64,000 bases of DNA from CAIKBL01 sp964555355 (GTDB lineage: Bacteria; Pseudomonadota; Gammaproteobacteria; Ga0077536): the NCBI GenBank assembly GCA_964555355.1, contig CAZKRY010000002.1, forward strand, positions 124,001-188,000, read 5' to 3'. How positions within the stretch are numbered: the first letter of the stretch is position 1; every line of letters starts with the position of its first letter. The position numbers and the translations under genes are program-made. Of this stretch, positions 17,449-25,336 are shown piece by piece. The notes under the pieces are model-generated. The model saw only the letters and a program-made list of their open reading frames with translations. It made no database searches and was not told the DNA's origin.

Positions 17449-17814
17449 TTTGATTCGACCTCTAGAACGTTTTGACTCCCGACGGTACCCGAGATCTAAG
17501 GCGCCGCTTCGAGTATAAAAAATTGGAGTGTGAGGCTTGCTGCGCACGCGGAAGCGCGCTGCATGGACGATGACCAAGGGGTGTAGGCGCCGTGCTGCAA
17601 CAGCTGCCGAGATACGTCCCTTGCGGGTAGTGGTCATGCGTTAATTATTCTCTGTTTATAGGTTCTTGCCCCCGCCGACGCGGTGTCGGCTGGCACGCTT
17701 TCGCCCACTGGTGAGACCGCGACCACCGCAGCTTGGGCCTCACGCGCGAACTGTTTTCATCGAGCGTTATTTGAGCCGGCGCTTACATCCGACTGACACG
17801 CCGAAACGCGGTTG

Positions 17815-17842
17815 ATTATAGAGAAAAAAAGATGACCGGCAA
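17815..17842 (-). promoter_or_regulatory. Candidate sigma-70 promoter reading toward xoxF
   Basis: Minus strand: TTGCCG (17842-17837), a 16-nt spacer, then a perfect TATAAT (17820-17815). It reads leftward into the long xoxF upstream region. The -35 match is three of six, so the call rests mainly on the -10 box. Confidence 0.35.
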
Positions 17843-17869
17843 CAGCCTTGATGGGACGCGCGCAGCGCA

Positions 17870-18280
17870 TCATTTGGCGGTCGGCTCGGTCGCCTTCGGC
17901 AGCCCCTCTGGGGTAGGCACGACCTTTTGGCGCGCAGCCCCGACAAAACAGCGCTTTTTCGCGTCTTCGCGCGCGGCCGTCAGCTTTTTAACGGCGTCTT
18001 CTCCGCCCGTGCCTTCCCGGAAAAGCCCCCCCTTCTCGCCCGGCATGTTTTTGTAAATCTCGTAAGTCCGGGCCGTGGAGAAATCTTCCAGGCTTAATTG
18101 CTGCGCGATGGCGTCTATTTCACAAGAGCACCGCCACAGATTATCGATGTTCTGACCACCGTTTTGTTTCATGCAGGTGAGAACGTGATCCACGCGATCC
18201 ATCGTCGGATAATCGAACGCCGTCGCGTGCGTGACAATCCCGGCACAGAGGAGGAGGACAATGAGGTATCGCAGTCGCAC
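17870..18280 (-). CDS. Small secreted four-cysteine protein next to xoxF
   Basis: A 136-residue protein with a signal peptide (about 1-21, ending THATA). The mature part keeps four cysteines, Cys36, Cys51, Cys53 and Cys111, in the context TCMKQNGGQ, WRCSCEID and KRCFVG; the CxC motif could bind metal or form disulfides. I recall similar small periplasmic proteins beside PQQ alcohol dehydrogenase clusters, but their function is not established and I cannot verify the match here. GTG at 18280 has AGGAG 7 nt upstream, so translation is well supported. It is transcribed toward xoxF with a 459-nt gap, and divergent from galE. Confidence 0.75.
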   Translation of the reverse strand: MRLRYLIVLLLCAGIVTHATAFDYPTMDRVDHVLTCMKQNGGQNIDNLWRCSCEIDAIAQQLSLEDFSTARTYEIYKNMPGEKGGLFREGTGGEDAVKKLTAAREDAKKRCFVGAARQKVVPTPEGLPKATEPTAK

Positions 18281-18530
18281 AGAAGTCTCCTAAAACTAAT
18301 GCCGCTAAAGAGTTGGTGGAGTATAGCCGAAGTCGCCATAGTGGCTGCGGGTTTTGGTCTTCGAAAGAAGTCAGGAAACCCGCCGGTTTAGCCATGTCAG
18401 TTGTTATTTTTGCGACCGGTATGGCGAACCCATCCCACCTCGCATTCCGTCCACGCGATAAGATCCCGCGGGAATTGCATGGTGACGTGGAAATGTTTCC
18501 GGCATAGGCAGATTTGAGGAGCGGAATTCA

Positions 18531-19538
18531 ATGGCTCGTGTTCTCGTCACCGGCGGCGCCGGCTACATCGGCAGCCATGTCGTCAAACAGCTCGGCCGTG
18601 GCGGGCACCGGGTGGTTACGCTCGATAATTTGTCAAAAGGCCACCGTCGTGCGGTGGTCAGCGGCGAACTCATCGTCGGCGACACCGGGGACTATGACCT
18701 TGTGTGCGCAACGCTGAAACAGCATGAAATAGATACGGTCATGCACTTTGCGGCCTGGACCATCGTCCCTGAGTCGGTTACCAATCCCCTTAAGTACTAC
18801 CGTAATAACACCTGCAGCGCGCGAACGCTGTTTGAAGCCTGTGTGGACAGTGGCGTCAAACATTTTGTGTTCTCCTCCACCGCCGCGGTTTATGGCATTC
18901 CCGAAAGCCCGATTTGCCACGAAGACACGCCCAAAGCGCCGATCAATCCCTATGGCGCATCAAAGTTGATGGCGGAGCAAATGCTCCGAGACGCCTGTGC
19001 CGCGAGCGGTATGCGACACGTCGTCTTGCGCTACTTCAATGTCGCGGGCAGCGACCCGGAAGGCGAAATCGGCCAATCGACGCTCGAGGCAACGCTCTTG
19101 ATTAAGGTGGCATGTGAAGTTGCCACCGGCAAACGACCCGAGCTGCAGGTGTTTGGCACCGATTACCCCACCGCCGACGGCACCGGCGTACGTGACTATA
19201 TTCACGTCTGTGACCTGGCCGACGCCCATCTCCGCGCCATGGATTATTTGGCATCGGGGGGCGCATCCGTGACGCTCAACTGTGGTTACGGCCATGGCTA
19301 CAGTGTCCGAGAAGTCATCCAAACGGTGGAAAAAGTGACCGGTAAACCGCTTCCCGTCCGCTACGCGCCCCGACGTGCCGGTGATCCGCCCGAGCTGGTG
19401 GCCGATCCAACTGCCTTGCGCAAGGCCTTTGCTTGGTCTCCGCAGTTCGATGACTTAACCCGTATTGTCGAAACTTCGATGGTATGGGAACGCAAGATCG
19501 CGGATGGCGCGGTAGTGGAGGGTCGGGCTCGCGTATGA
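18531..19538 (+). CDS. galE: UDP-glucose 4-epimerase
   Basis: Interconverts UDP-glucose and UDP-galactose, supplying sugar donors for the polysaccharide locus that follows. The 335-residue extended short-chain dehydrogenase has the NAD-binding loop VTGGAGYIGSHV at residues 5-16, the Ser-rich VFSSTAAVYG and catalytic Tyr141-xxx-Lys145 in NPYGASK. DNLSKGHRRAV and RAGDPPELVADP are typical GalE blocks. GAGGAG lies about 10 nt before the ATG. It opens the rightward run and overlaps the protease gene by 4 nt (ATGA), so it belongs to this operon rather than to galactose catabolism. Confidence 0.93.
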   Translation: MARVLVTGGAGYIGSHVVKQLGRGGHRVVTLDNLSKGHRRAVVSGELIVGDTGDYDLVCATLKQHEIDTVMHFAAWTIVPESVTNPLKYYRNNTCSARTLFEACVDSGVKHFVFSSTAAVYGIPESPICHEDTPKAPINPYGASKLMAEQMLRDACAASGMRHVVLRYFNVAGSDPEGEIGQSTLEATLLIKVACEVATGKRPELQVFGTDYPTADGTGVRDYIHVCDLADAHLRAMDYLASGGASVTLNCGYGHGYSVREVIQTVEKVTGKPLPVRYAPRRAGDPPELVADPTALRKAFAWSPQFDDLTRIVETSMVWERKIADGAVVEGRARV

Positions 19539-20296
19539 GCATTACCGTTACACGACACGTTGTCGCACTCTCGGTCCTGCTGATGATGTCATCCGCGGCT
19601 TACGCGGATCTGCCGGAATTGGTCGCTGAAAAGCGCACCGGGGTGGTAGGTGTCGGCACCTACGAAGCCTTGCGCGCCCCGCAAAATGAACTCTCCGGCA
19701 CCGGTTTCGTGGTTGGCAATGGCACACTCGTCATCACCAACCATCATGTCGCGGAGCCCACAAGCGGTGCGGCAGATCCGGCTCAGTTGGTAGTGTTTAT
19801 GGGGCGTGGGAAAGAAGCGGAGGTGCGCCCGGCGCGCATCGTGGCCCAGGATCGTTTTCACGATCTCGCCTTGTTGCGCATGGAAGGCCCGCCCGGTACG
19901 CCTTTGCGCTTCGATGCGGACCAAGCCGTACGCGAAGGACAAGCAATCGCCGTCATCGGTTTTCCGATCGGCATCGTGCTCGGCCTGTACCCGTCGACCA
20001 ACGCCGGGATCGTGAGTTCGGTGAGTCCCATCGCGATCCCGCAAAGCTCCACGCAATCGCTATCCGCGGCGCAAATTCGTCGTTTGCGCGAACCTTTTGA
20101 AGTCTATCAGCTGGACCTTATCGCCTATCCCGGCAACAGCGGCAGCCCGGTGTTCGATGTCACGACCGGTCATATCATTGGGGTGGTTAACAGCGTACTT
20201 GCTCGTGAGGCCAAAGAAGGATTGTTAAAAAATCCTTCGGCCATTACGTATGCGATTCCGGTTCGCCACGTCGAGGCGCTATTGCGCGAACAATGA
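19535..20296 (+). CDS. Secreted trypsin-like serine protease
   Basis: From the ATG at 19535 (4-nt overlap with galE) the product has 253 residues: a signal peptide (about 1-24, cleavage after AYA) and one chymotrypsin-fold domain. The catalytic triad is visible: His71 in ITNHHVAE, Asp110 in FHDLALL and Ser202 in YPGNSGSPVFD. There is no PDZ domain, unlike DegP. A longer frame from 19484 adds residues encoded inside galE and is not needed. The gene also overlaps the next gene by 4 nt. A protease inside a polysaccharide operon may trim exported proteins or the PEP-CTERM cargo, which is inference. Confidence 0.88.
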   Translation: MSITVTRHVVALSVLLMMSSAAYADLPELVAEKRTGVVGVGTYEALRAPQNELSGTGFVVGNGTLVITNHHVAEPTSGAADPAQLVVFMGRGKEAEVRPARIVAQDRFHDLALLRMEGPPGTPLRFDADQAVREGQAIAVIGFPIGIVLGLYPSTNAGIVSSVSPIAIPQSSTQSLSAAQIRRLREPFEVYQLDLIAYPGNSGSPVFDVTTGHIIGVVNSVLAREAKEGLLKNPSAITYAIPVRHVEALLREQ

Positions 20297-21612
20297 GCGC
20301 GGTATTTCCGCGGCGCGCACTCGTCGCCTGGTGCGGGATGGCGCTGCAGAGCGCGGGCGTGTGTGTCGAACTTAGCGCGACCCCGCAAACTTATCGCGAA
20401 GTGGTGCAATCGCTGAAACCAGGCGATGTCCTTGCGCTCGCGCCCGGCGTATACCACGAGGGGCTCAGGCTCCACGTGCTTCAGGGCACTGCGGAACAGC
20501 CCATCACCATTTCCGGCAGTGCAGGCCCCGTTCCTACCGTGTTCGCTGCCCGGCCCGGTCACAACACCGTGAGCATTGTAGATGCGAGTTTTCTCGTCGT
20601 TCGCAACCTAACATTGGACGGCCGAGATCTCCCAGTCGATGCGGTGAAATGCGAAGGTCATGCGCACTGGGCGCACCATATCACTCTCGAACGTTTAACC
20701 ATCGTTCGCCACGCGGCTAATCAACAGATAGTCGGCATCTCCACCAAATGCCCGGCGTGGAATTGGGTCGTGCGCGAAACCGTCATCGACGGCGCAGGCA
20801 CCGGCATGTACTTTGGCGATTCGGACGGCAGTGCACCTTTTGTCGCCGGCGTGATTGAATATAACTTGGTGCAACGAACGATCGGCTACAACCTGCAAAT
20901 CAAACACCAGAACGCGCGCCCATGGTTACCGGGGCTCCCGACGACCCCGCAGCGCACGGTCATTCGGCATAACGTATTTTCGAAAAGCACCGACTCCGCG
21001 CGCGGGGATCTTGCGCGCCCCAATGTGCTGGTCGGCCACTGGCCGCCACGCGGCGCCGGGGCACGCGACTTATATGCCATCTACGCCAATTTTTTTTACG
21101 AGAATCCTAGCGAGGCGTTGTTTCAGGGTGAGGGAAGACTCGCGCTTTATCACAATCTTATGGTGAATACGTATGGCGACGCGCTCCGCGTGCAACCGCA
21201 TCACGATCGCCCTAAAGACGTCCAAATCATGTTTAACACCGTCGTGGCAAGCGCCGCCGGCTTGAGCGTGCTTCAGGCAGAGCACGGTCCGCGCGCACGC
21301 CTTTCCGTGGTGGGCAATGCGGTATTCGCCGAGCGTCCGTTCCGCGGGATGTCGACCTGGGACAATCTGATTGATCGCGGGCGCGCCGCCGCTGCGTTGC
21401 TGCGCGCGCCGCGGCTCCGTCCGCCACATCTCGATCTCCATTTACGCGACGCGACTCGTCGGAGTTTCACACTGCCACCGACTTTCGCGGCCTTACCCGA
21501 CGCGATGCTCGATTTCGACGGCCTCCCGCGTGAACCAGGCCTTCCCGGCGCTTACGGCAGCCCGCACCTGCGCGCAGCACTTCCCGCGCTTGAGTTAAAA
21601 CCCCACCCATGA
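20293..21612 (+). CDS. Right-handed beta-helix protein, polysaccharide lyase/epimerase-like
   Basis: A 439-residue protein with a hydrophobic N-terminus (possible signal, about 1-26). It opens with YREVVQSLKPGDVLALAPGVY, the standard first coil of beta-helix polysaccharide lyases and C5-epimerases, followed by repeated short strands such as ITISGSAGP, NLTLDGRD, VIEYNLVQRT and VIRHNVFSKS. This fold is used to bind or cleave long uronic-acid chains. Residues that would fix the reaction are not clear to me, so lyase, epimerase and binding roles remain open. It overlaps the protease and VanZ genes by 4 nt each. Confidence 0.8.
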   Translation: MSAVFPRRALVAWCGMALQSAGVCVELSATPQTYREVVQSLKPGDVLALAPGVYHEGLRLHVLQGTAEQPITISGSAGPVPTVFAARPGHNTVSIVDASFLVVRNLTLDGRDLPVDAVKCEGHAHWAHHITLERLTIVRHAANQQIVGISTKCPAWNWVVRETVIDGAGTGMYFGDSDGSAPFVAGVIEYNLVQRTIGYNLQIKHQNARPWLPGLPTTPQRTVIRHNVFSKSTDSARGDLARPNVLVGHWPPRGAGARDLYAIYANFFYENPSEALFQGEGRLALYHNLMVNTYGDALRVQPHHDRPKDVQIMFNTVVASAAGLSVLQAEHGPRARLSVVGNAVFAERPFRGMSTWDNLIDRGRAAAALLRAPRLRPPHLDLHLRDATRRSFTLPPTFAALPDAMLDFDGLPREPGLPGAYGSPHLRAALPALELKPHP

Positions 21613-22994
21613 ATCGACCCCTGCAGCGTTCCCCGCAATCCTATCGAAGCCTTGCTTGGTTAGCCCTCGCCTACACGGCGTTTGCGATTTACGGCAGCTT
21701 AGTCCCGCTAGATTTTAAACCGCGACCGTGGCCGGACGCGGTCGCGGCATTCGAGAACCTCCGTTACTTAAAACTTGGGATCGGCTCGCGCGCCGACTGG
21801 GTCGCCAATATATTGCTGTTCATTCCGCTGACTTTCCTATGGACCGGCACCCTCTGGTCGCGGCGGTTACTCCTGTGGAATGGCTTGGTCTGTCTAATGG
21901 TCGCGATCGCGGCAGCGGGACTCAGTGCGGCGATTGAATTCACGCAGGTTTATTTCCCACCGCGTACCCAATCCATCAACGATTTAGTCGCCGAGTCGCT
22001 TGGGGCGGCGCTCGGAATCGTCGCGTGGATAGCAGTTGGGCCGCGTTTGGTTGCGGGTTGGCGTGCCTGGCGTGGCGAAGGATCGGGGCAATTCGCGTGG
22101 TTAGGTTTACTGTTTGGCTACCTGGCGCTGCTGTTTGGATACAACCTGCTGCCACTTGATTTAACGCTTAGTCCAATCGAGGTTTATCACAAATGGCGCG
22201 AAGGGCGAGTGGTGCTGATTCCGTTTTCATATGCTTTCGCGCAGCCCGCCGAGGCGATTTACAACTTAATTTCTGACGCGTTGATCTGGGTCCCGGTGGG
22301 CTTTTTGTGGCGCTTGGCCGCAACCCGCTCGGCTGTTCACATTTGGTTGATGGCGTGTGCCGCGGCGTTTGGTTTAGAGTTACTGCAACTCGGAGTCTAT
22401 AGCCGAGTGAGCGATCTCACCGATGTCTTTACCGCGGCCTTAGGTGCCTGGCTTGGGGTGATGGGTGCGGCACGCTGGACACACAGGGAGACACCGACGA
22501 CGCGAGGTATCGGTTTGCTGCCGCTGTTTCTCGCACTGATCTTTAGCTTTGCACTATGCGCGGTGTTTTGGTTTCCGTTCGATTTCAATACTGAGACCAC
22601 CTTTATCAAGGCGCGGGTGCATGCACTGCTCCGCGCGCCGTTCACCGCTTACTACTATGGCACCGAGTTTCGTGCGGTGACCGAAGTACTGCACAAACTT
22701 GGTTTTTTCGCACCGCTCGGTTTCCTCTTAGGCTGGCTAGCCGCAGCCGCGCAACCGACGCGTCGGCGGCCGCTCGCCTACGCCTGCGCCTGCGCATGGA
22801 TAGCCCTAGTGGCGGGAGTGGTGGAAGGTGGTCAACTTTTGCTGCCCAAAAAAAATGCGGACTTGACCGACTGGGTTTTGGAATGCTGCGGAGGGCTCGC
22901 AGGATTGTGGTTGAGTCACTATTTCGGACGGCGCGAGCCACTGCGGCCCGCAGCGGCCCCCCGCGCTTACCGGCACTTACGAAATCCACGCTGA
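21609..22994 (+). CDS. VanZ-family membrane protein with two VanZ-like units
   Basis: Inner-membrane protein of 461 residues with about ten hydrophobic segments. It shows the VanZ pattern twice or more: IYGSLVPLDFKPRPW and DWVANILLFIPLTFLW, then FGYNLLPLDL and YNLISDALIWVPVGFLW, then FWFPFDFNT and HKLGFFAPLGFLLG, each with the following E-ployf-like segment (AIEFTQVYFPPRTQSINDL; FGLELLQLGVYSRVSDLTD; VVEGGQLLLPKKNADLTD). So three VanZ-type units are readable. VanZ proteins often sit in exosortase-type polysaccharide loci, where their role is unknown. It overlaps the beta-helix gene by 4 nt and precedes the O-ligase by 22 nt. Confidence 0.85.
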   Translation: MNRPLQRSPQSYRSLAWLALAYTAFAIYGSLVPLDFKPRPWPDAVAAFENLRYLKLGIGSRADWVANILLFIPLTFLWTGTLWSRRLLLWNGLVCLMVAIAAAGLSAAIEFTQVYFPPRTQSINDLVAESLGAALGIVAWIAVGPRLVAGWRAWRGEGSGQFAWLGLLFGYLALLFGYNLLPLDLTLSPIEVYHKWREGRVVLIPFSYAFAQPAEAIYNLISDALIWVPVGFLWRLAATRSAVHIWLMACAAAFGLELLQLGVYSRVSDLTDVFTAALGAWLGVMGAARWTHRETPTTRGIGLLPLFLALIFSFALCAVFWFPFDFNTETTFIKARVHALLRAPFTAYYYGTEFRAVTEVLHKLGFFAPLGFLLGWLAAAAQPTRRRPLAYACACAWIALVAGVVEGGQLLLPKKNADLTDWVLECCGGLAGLWLSHYFGRREPLRPAAAPRAYRHLRNPR

Positions 22995-23016
22995 CTACCG
23001 TTTTGATTATCCCCTG

Positions 23017-24294
23017 ATGACACCTTCGTTTGAGTTACCGGCGCGCGATATTGCGATTGCGTGCATGATGTTGGGCACCCTCACCCTGGTGTTTGTGCGC
23101 CCGTGGCTCGGGGTTCTCGCACTCGCATTTCTCAGCTTTCTACAACCCCATGGTTTTGCAACCGGCCCACTGCGCCACGCGCCGTTGGTCCTCATCGTGT
23201 TCGGAGTGACGGTCGCCGCGGCGACATTCACTTTTTTGTTTAGAGGTTGGCGCCCACCCTGGCCGCATCTGCGCGATTGGCGGATCGTGTGGCTGCTCGC
23301 GCTTTTTGGCTGGTTCGTGGTAACGACACTCAAGGCCATCAACCCATGGGCGGCGGAGCCATATCTCCGCGACTTGCTAAAAGTAATTCCCGCTTTGCTG
23401 CTGGTGGTGTTGCTTATCGACACCCAAGCGAAACTTAATTGTCTGCTTGCCATTATCACGGCGTCGATTGGACTCGTGGTGCTGAAGGGCGGGGTTTGGG
23501 CGGTTATGACTGGGTTTCATGATCGGGTTTACGGCCCGCCAGGCAGCCCGTTCGGGGACAATAATGAATTTGCGGTGGTCATGACAATGACGTTACCGCT
23601 CATGTTTTGGTGGCTCGGACGCTTTAAGGAGCGCGGCTTACAACTGGCGGTTTTCGCGCTTATCGCACTCACCTATGCCGCCATCCTTTCGACCTGGTCG
23701 CGTGGCGGATTGCTCGCTTTGGCGACGGTCACCATACTCACCGTAGCGACGCGCGTGCGCAGCATGGGGTTACTGGCTGGCATTATTGCGGTCTTCGGGC
23801 TGATGTTACTTGCGCTGCCAGCGGATTGGTTCGAGCGCATGAACACGCTGACTAGCTTTCGGACCGAAGAGTCGGCGAGTTCTCGATTAGCCGCGTGGCG
23901 GCTAGGCCTTGAGTTCGCTGCGGCGCATCCGGTGCTCGGTGGCGGCTTCAAGGGGTGGATCTATACCACGCTACCGCTCGGCAGAAGCATGGCCTGGCAT
24001 AGCGCCTATGTGCAGGTGTTGACCGAACACGGTTACGTGGGATTAATTGCGTGGGTCGGGTTACTGGTCACGACTATCGGTGCAGGCTTCTTTGGGCCGA
24101 GACGTAAACCAGCAAATCCCCGTGCGCACTCAGTGGGATTTGACAGCCGCCCGGCCCTCGCAACGGGCCTCGCTGGCTATGCCGTGGGGGCGGCGTTTCT
24201 AAGCATTGCCTACTGGGAGATAGTTTTTTGGTTCATCGTACTTGCCGCGTTGGCGAGTCGTTTGCACCGGGTTTCGCCAGAGACCAGTGTCTAG
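23017..24294 (+). CDS. O-antigen ligase-like protein, exosortase A system-associated
   Basis: Polytopic membrane protein of 425 residues of the Wzy/WaaL superfamily, matching the subfamily found with exosortase A (putative O-glycosylation ligase). Typical blocks are GGVWAVMTGFHDRVYGPPGSP (shortened here), GDNNEFAVVMTMTLPL, STWSRGGLLAL and PADWFERMNTLTSF. The large periplasmic loop carries HSAYVQVLTEHGYVGL. It probably attaches or polymerises glycan at the periplasmic face; the acceptor may be PEP-CTERM protein, since a PEP-CTERM gene follows. A paralogue lies at 57921-59213. A short T-run follows the stop with only a 4-bp stem. Confidence 0.85.
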   Translation: MTPSFELPARDIAIACMMLGTLTLVFVRPWLGVLALAFLSFLQPHGFATGPLRHAPLVLIVFGVTVAAATFTFLFRGWRPPWPHLRDWRIVWLLALFGWFVVTTLKAINPWAAEPYLRDLLKVIPALLLVVLLIDTQAKLNCLLAIITASIGLVVLKGGVWAVMTGFHDRVYGPPGSPFGDNNEFAVVMTMTLPLMFWWLGRFKERGLQLAVFALIALTYAAILSTWSRGGLLALATVTILTVATRVRSMGLLAGIIAVFGLMLLALPADWFERMNTLTSFRTEESASSRLAAWRLGLEFAAAHPVLGGGFKGWIYTTLPLGRSMAWHSAYVQVLTEHGYVGLIAWVGLLVTTIGAGFFGPRRKPANPRAHSVGFDSRPALATGLAGYAVGAAFLSIAYWEIVFWFIVLAALASRLHRVSPETSV

Positions 24295-24422
24295 ATTTTT
24301 TCCGAATCGGGGTTAAAACGGCCATTTCAGAGGGCATTTTTGTCAAGATTTCTTACACTCGGAGCGCATCCGAGAGGGTGCAAGATTGATAACATTTTGA
24401 ATTCTAATTCTTTTGCGTCTAG

Positions 24423-24438
24423 CGGCATAAATATTGCA
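24423..24438 (+). promoter_or_regulatory. Sigma-54-like promoter of the PEP-CTERM gene
   Basis: The sequence CGGCATAAATATTGCA has the invariant GG at 24424-24425, exactly 10 nt, then GC at 24436-24437, within TTGCA; GGCA and TTGCA match the sigma-54 consensus. It lies 62 nt before the PEP-CTERM start, which leaves a normal leader. Sigma-54 control of PEP-CTERM genes through the PrsK/PrsR two-component pair is established in related systems; those regulators are not in this window. Confidence 0.6.
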
Positions 24439-24499
24439 GCGCTATTTTCATGGTAAACAACCTTCTCTCTGCCCGAATGACAAGCTCCGGAGTGCCACG

Positions 24500-25162
24500 A
24501 TGATGATTAACTCGCCACGGTCTTCAACCACGCCGCGTCCCATCAAGCTCATCGCAGGGGTCCTCCTTAGCCTTAGCTACGGACTCTGCTCGGCTGGTGA
24601 CTACAACGTAATTCTTAAATTTCCAGACTCTGTCGATCCTGAAACCTTCGTCGCGTCGACCTGCGCGCGCGGCGGCTTCACGTTCGATAAAGATGTCTCC
24701 CTAGGCGCCGGCGGATTCGAGCCGAATTCGCTGTCAATCGAGGTCGATAAGGATTGCTTAGCGGATATAGAAGAAATTGAACTCGCGGCGGGCTCCGACG
24801 CGACCGTGCAAGTCCTGGATATCGCCGACAACGGTTTAAACGTCGCAGGCTTAAATGGCAGCGCGATAGGCGCGTCTGCTAGCTTCGCCTATCGCCTAAG
24901 TTTCAACCTACCGCCTGATGCAACCGCGCCTTTCGATGCCGCCCGAACCTTCACCTTGCAAAAGATTGACACCTTAGGTGACGACAACCCGGACAACGAT
25001 GTCGTTCAAGCTAGCGTTAGCGGTCGATATCACGTTTATAACGTTGCGAGCGTGACGCTCGACCCCATCACTGGCGCAGTTCCTGAGCCGACTACTCTCG
25101 CATTACTCGGTGGTGCCGCGCTTTGCGCGTGGGCTACCAAACGCCGCCGCCCACGCCGTTAG
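24500..25162 (+). CDS. PEP-CTERM sorting-signal protein
   Basis: Exported protein of 220 residues with both ends diagnostic. The N-terminus is a signal peptide (about residues 12-32, ending GLCSAGDYN). The C-terminus has the tripartite exosortase signal: VPEPTTLALLGG, a hydrophobic segment and the basic tail KRRRPRR. The central part is an uncharacterised, acidic, beta-rich domain with two cysteines, CARGG and DCLADI. It is therefore a likely cargo of an exosortase that cleaves at PEP and links the protein to surface glycan. ATG at 24500 is chosen because CCGGAG lies 8 nt upstream; a longer frame from 24434 would start at the predicted sigma-54 promoter. It is transcribed separately from the O-ligase gene. 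Confidence 0.88.
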   Translation: MMINSPRSSTTPRPIKLIAGVLLSLSYGLCSAGDYNVILKFPDSVDPETFVASTCARGGFTFDKDVSLGAGGFEPNSLSIEVDKDCLADIEEIELAAGSDATVQVLDIADNGLNVAGLNGSAIGASASFAYRLSFNLPPDATAPFDAARTFTLQKIDTLGDDNPDNDVVQASVSGRYHVYNVASVTLDPITGAVPEPTTLALLGGAALCAWATKRRRPRR

Positions 25163-25172
25163 TAACTGATGA

Positions 25173-25200
25173 TTCACAGGGGGCTGTGCCCCCCTGTGAA
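25173..25200 (+). terminator. Strong hairpin after the PEP-CTERM gene
   Basis: Perfect 11-bp inverted repeat, TTCACAGGGGG and CCCCCTGTGAA, with a loop of about 6 nt, 11 nt after the stop codon. No T-run follows, so it may stabilise the message or act with Rho rather than terminate on its own. A second smaller inverted repeat (GCGAAGC/GCTTCGC) lies near 25227-25250. Confidence 0.6.
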
Positions 25201-25336
25201 CGCCGCACTGTCCTAGGAAACTCGTGCGAAGCATCGAATAACGCTTCGCGCGGAGCGACGCCCGCCTATCACGCACCAAGCGCCGCCGCGCGCTACACTG
25301 TGAGTTCGAATACGGTTTTCACGGGATCGACTAGCT

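Larger units (their letters stand above)
17411..17869 (-). promoter_or_regulatory. Long upstream region of xoxF
   Basis: This 459-nt stretch holds no convincing gene; the 76-codon frame at 17407-17637 is basic, low complexity and unlike a protein. It contains the xoxF ribosome binding site (minus-strand AAGGAGGAGG, about 17413-17422), a palindrome at 17437-17448 and a promoter-like pair at 17815-17842. If that promoter is real, xoxF has a leader of roughly 390 nt. Confidence 0.5.

Noticed and set aside
17407..17637. 76-codon minus-strand frame upstream of xoxF
   Set aside because: It runs through the xoxF ribosome binding site, is Arg-rich and has no ribosome binding site of its own; regarded as non-coding.
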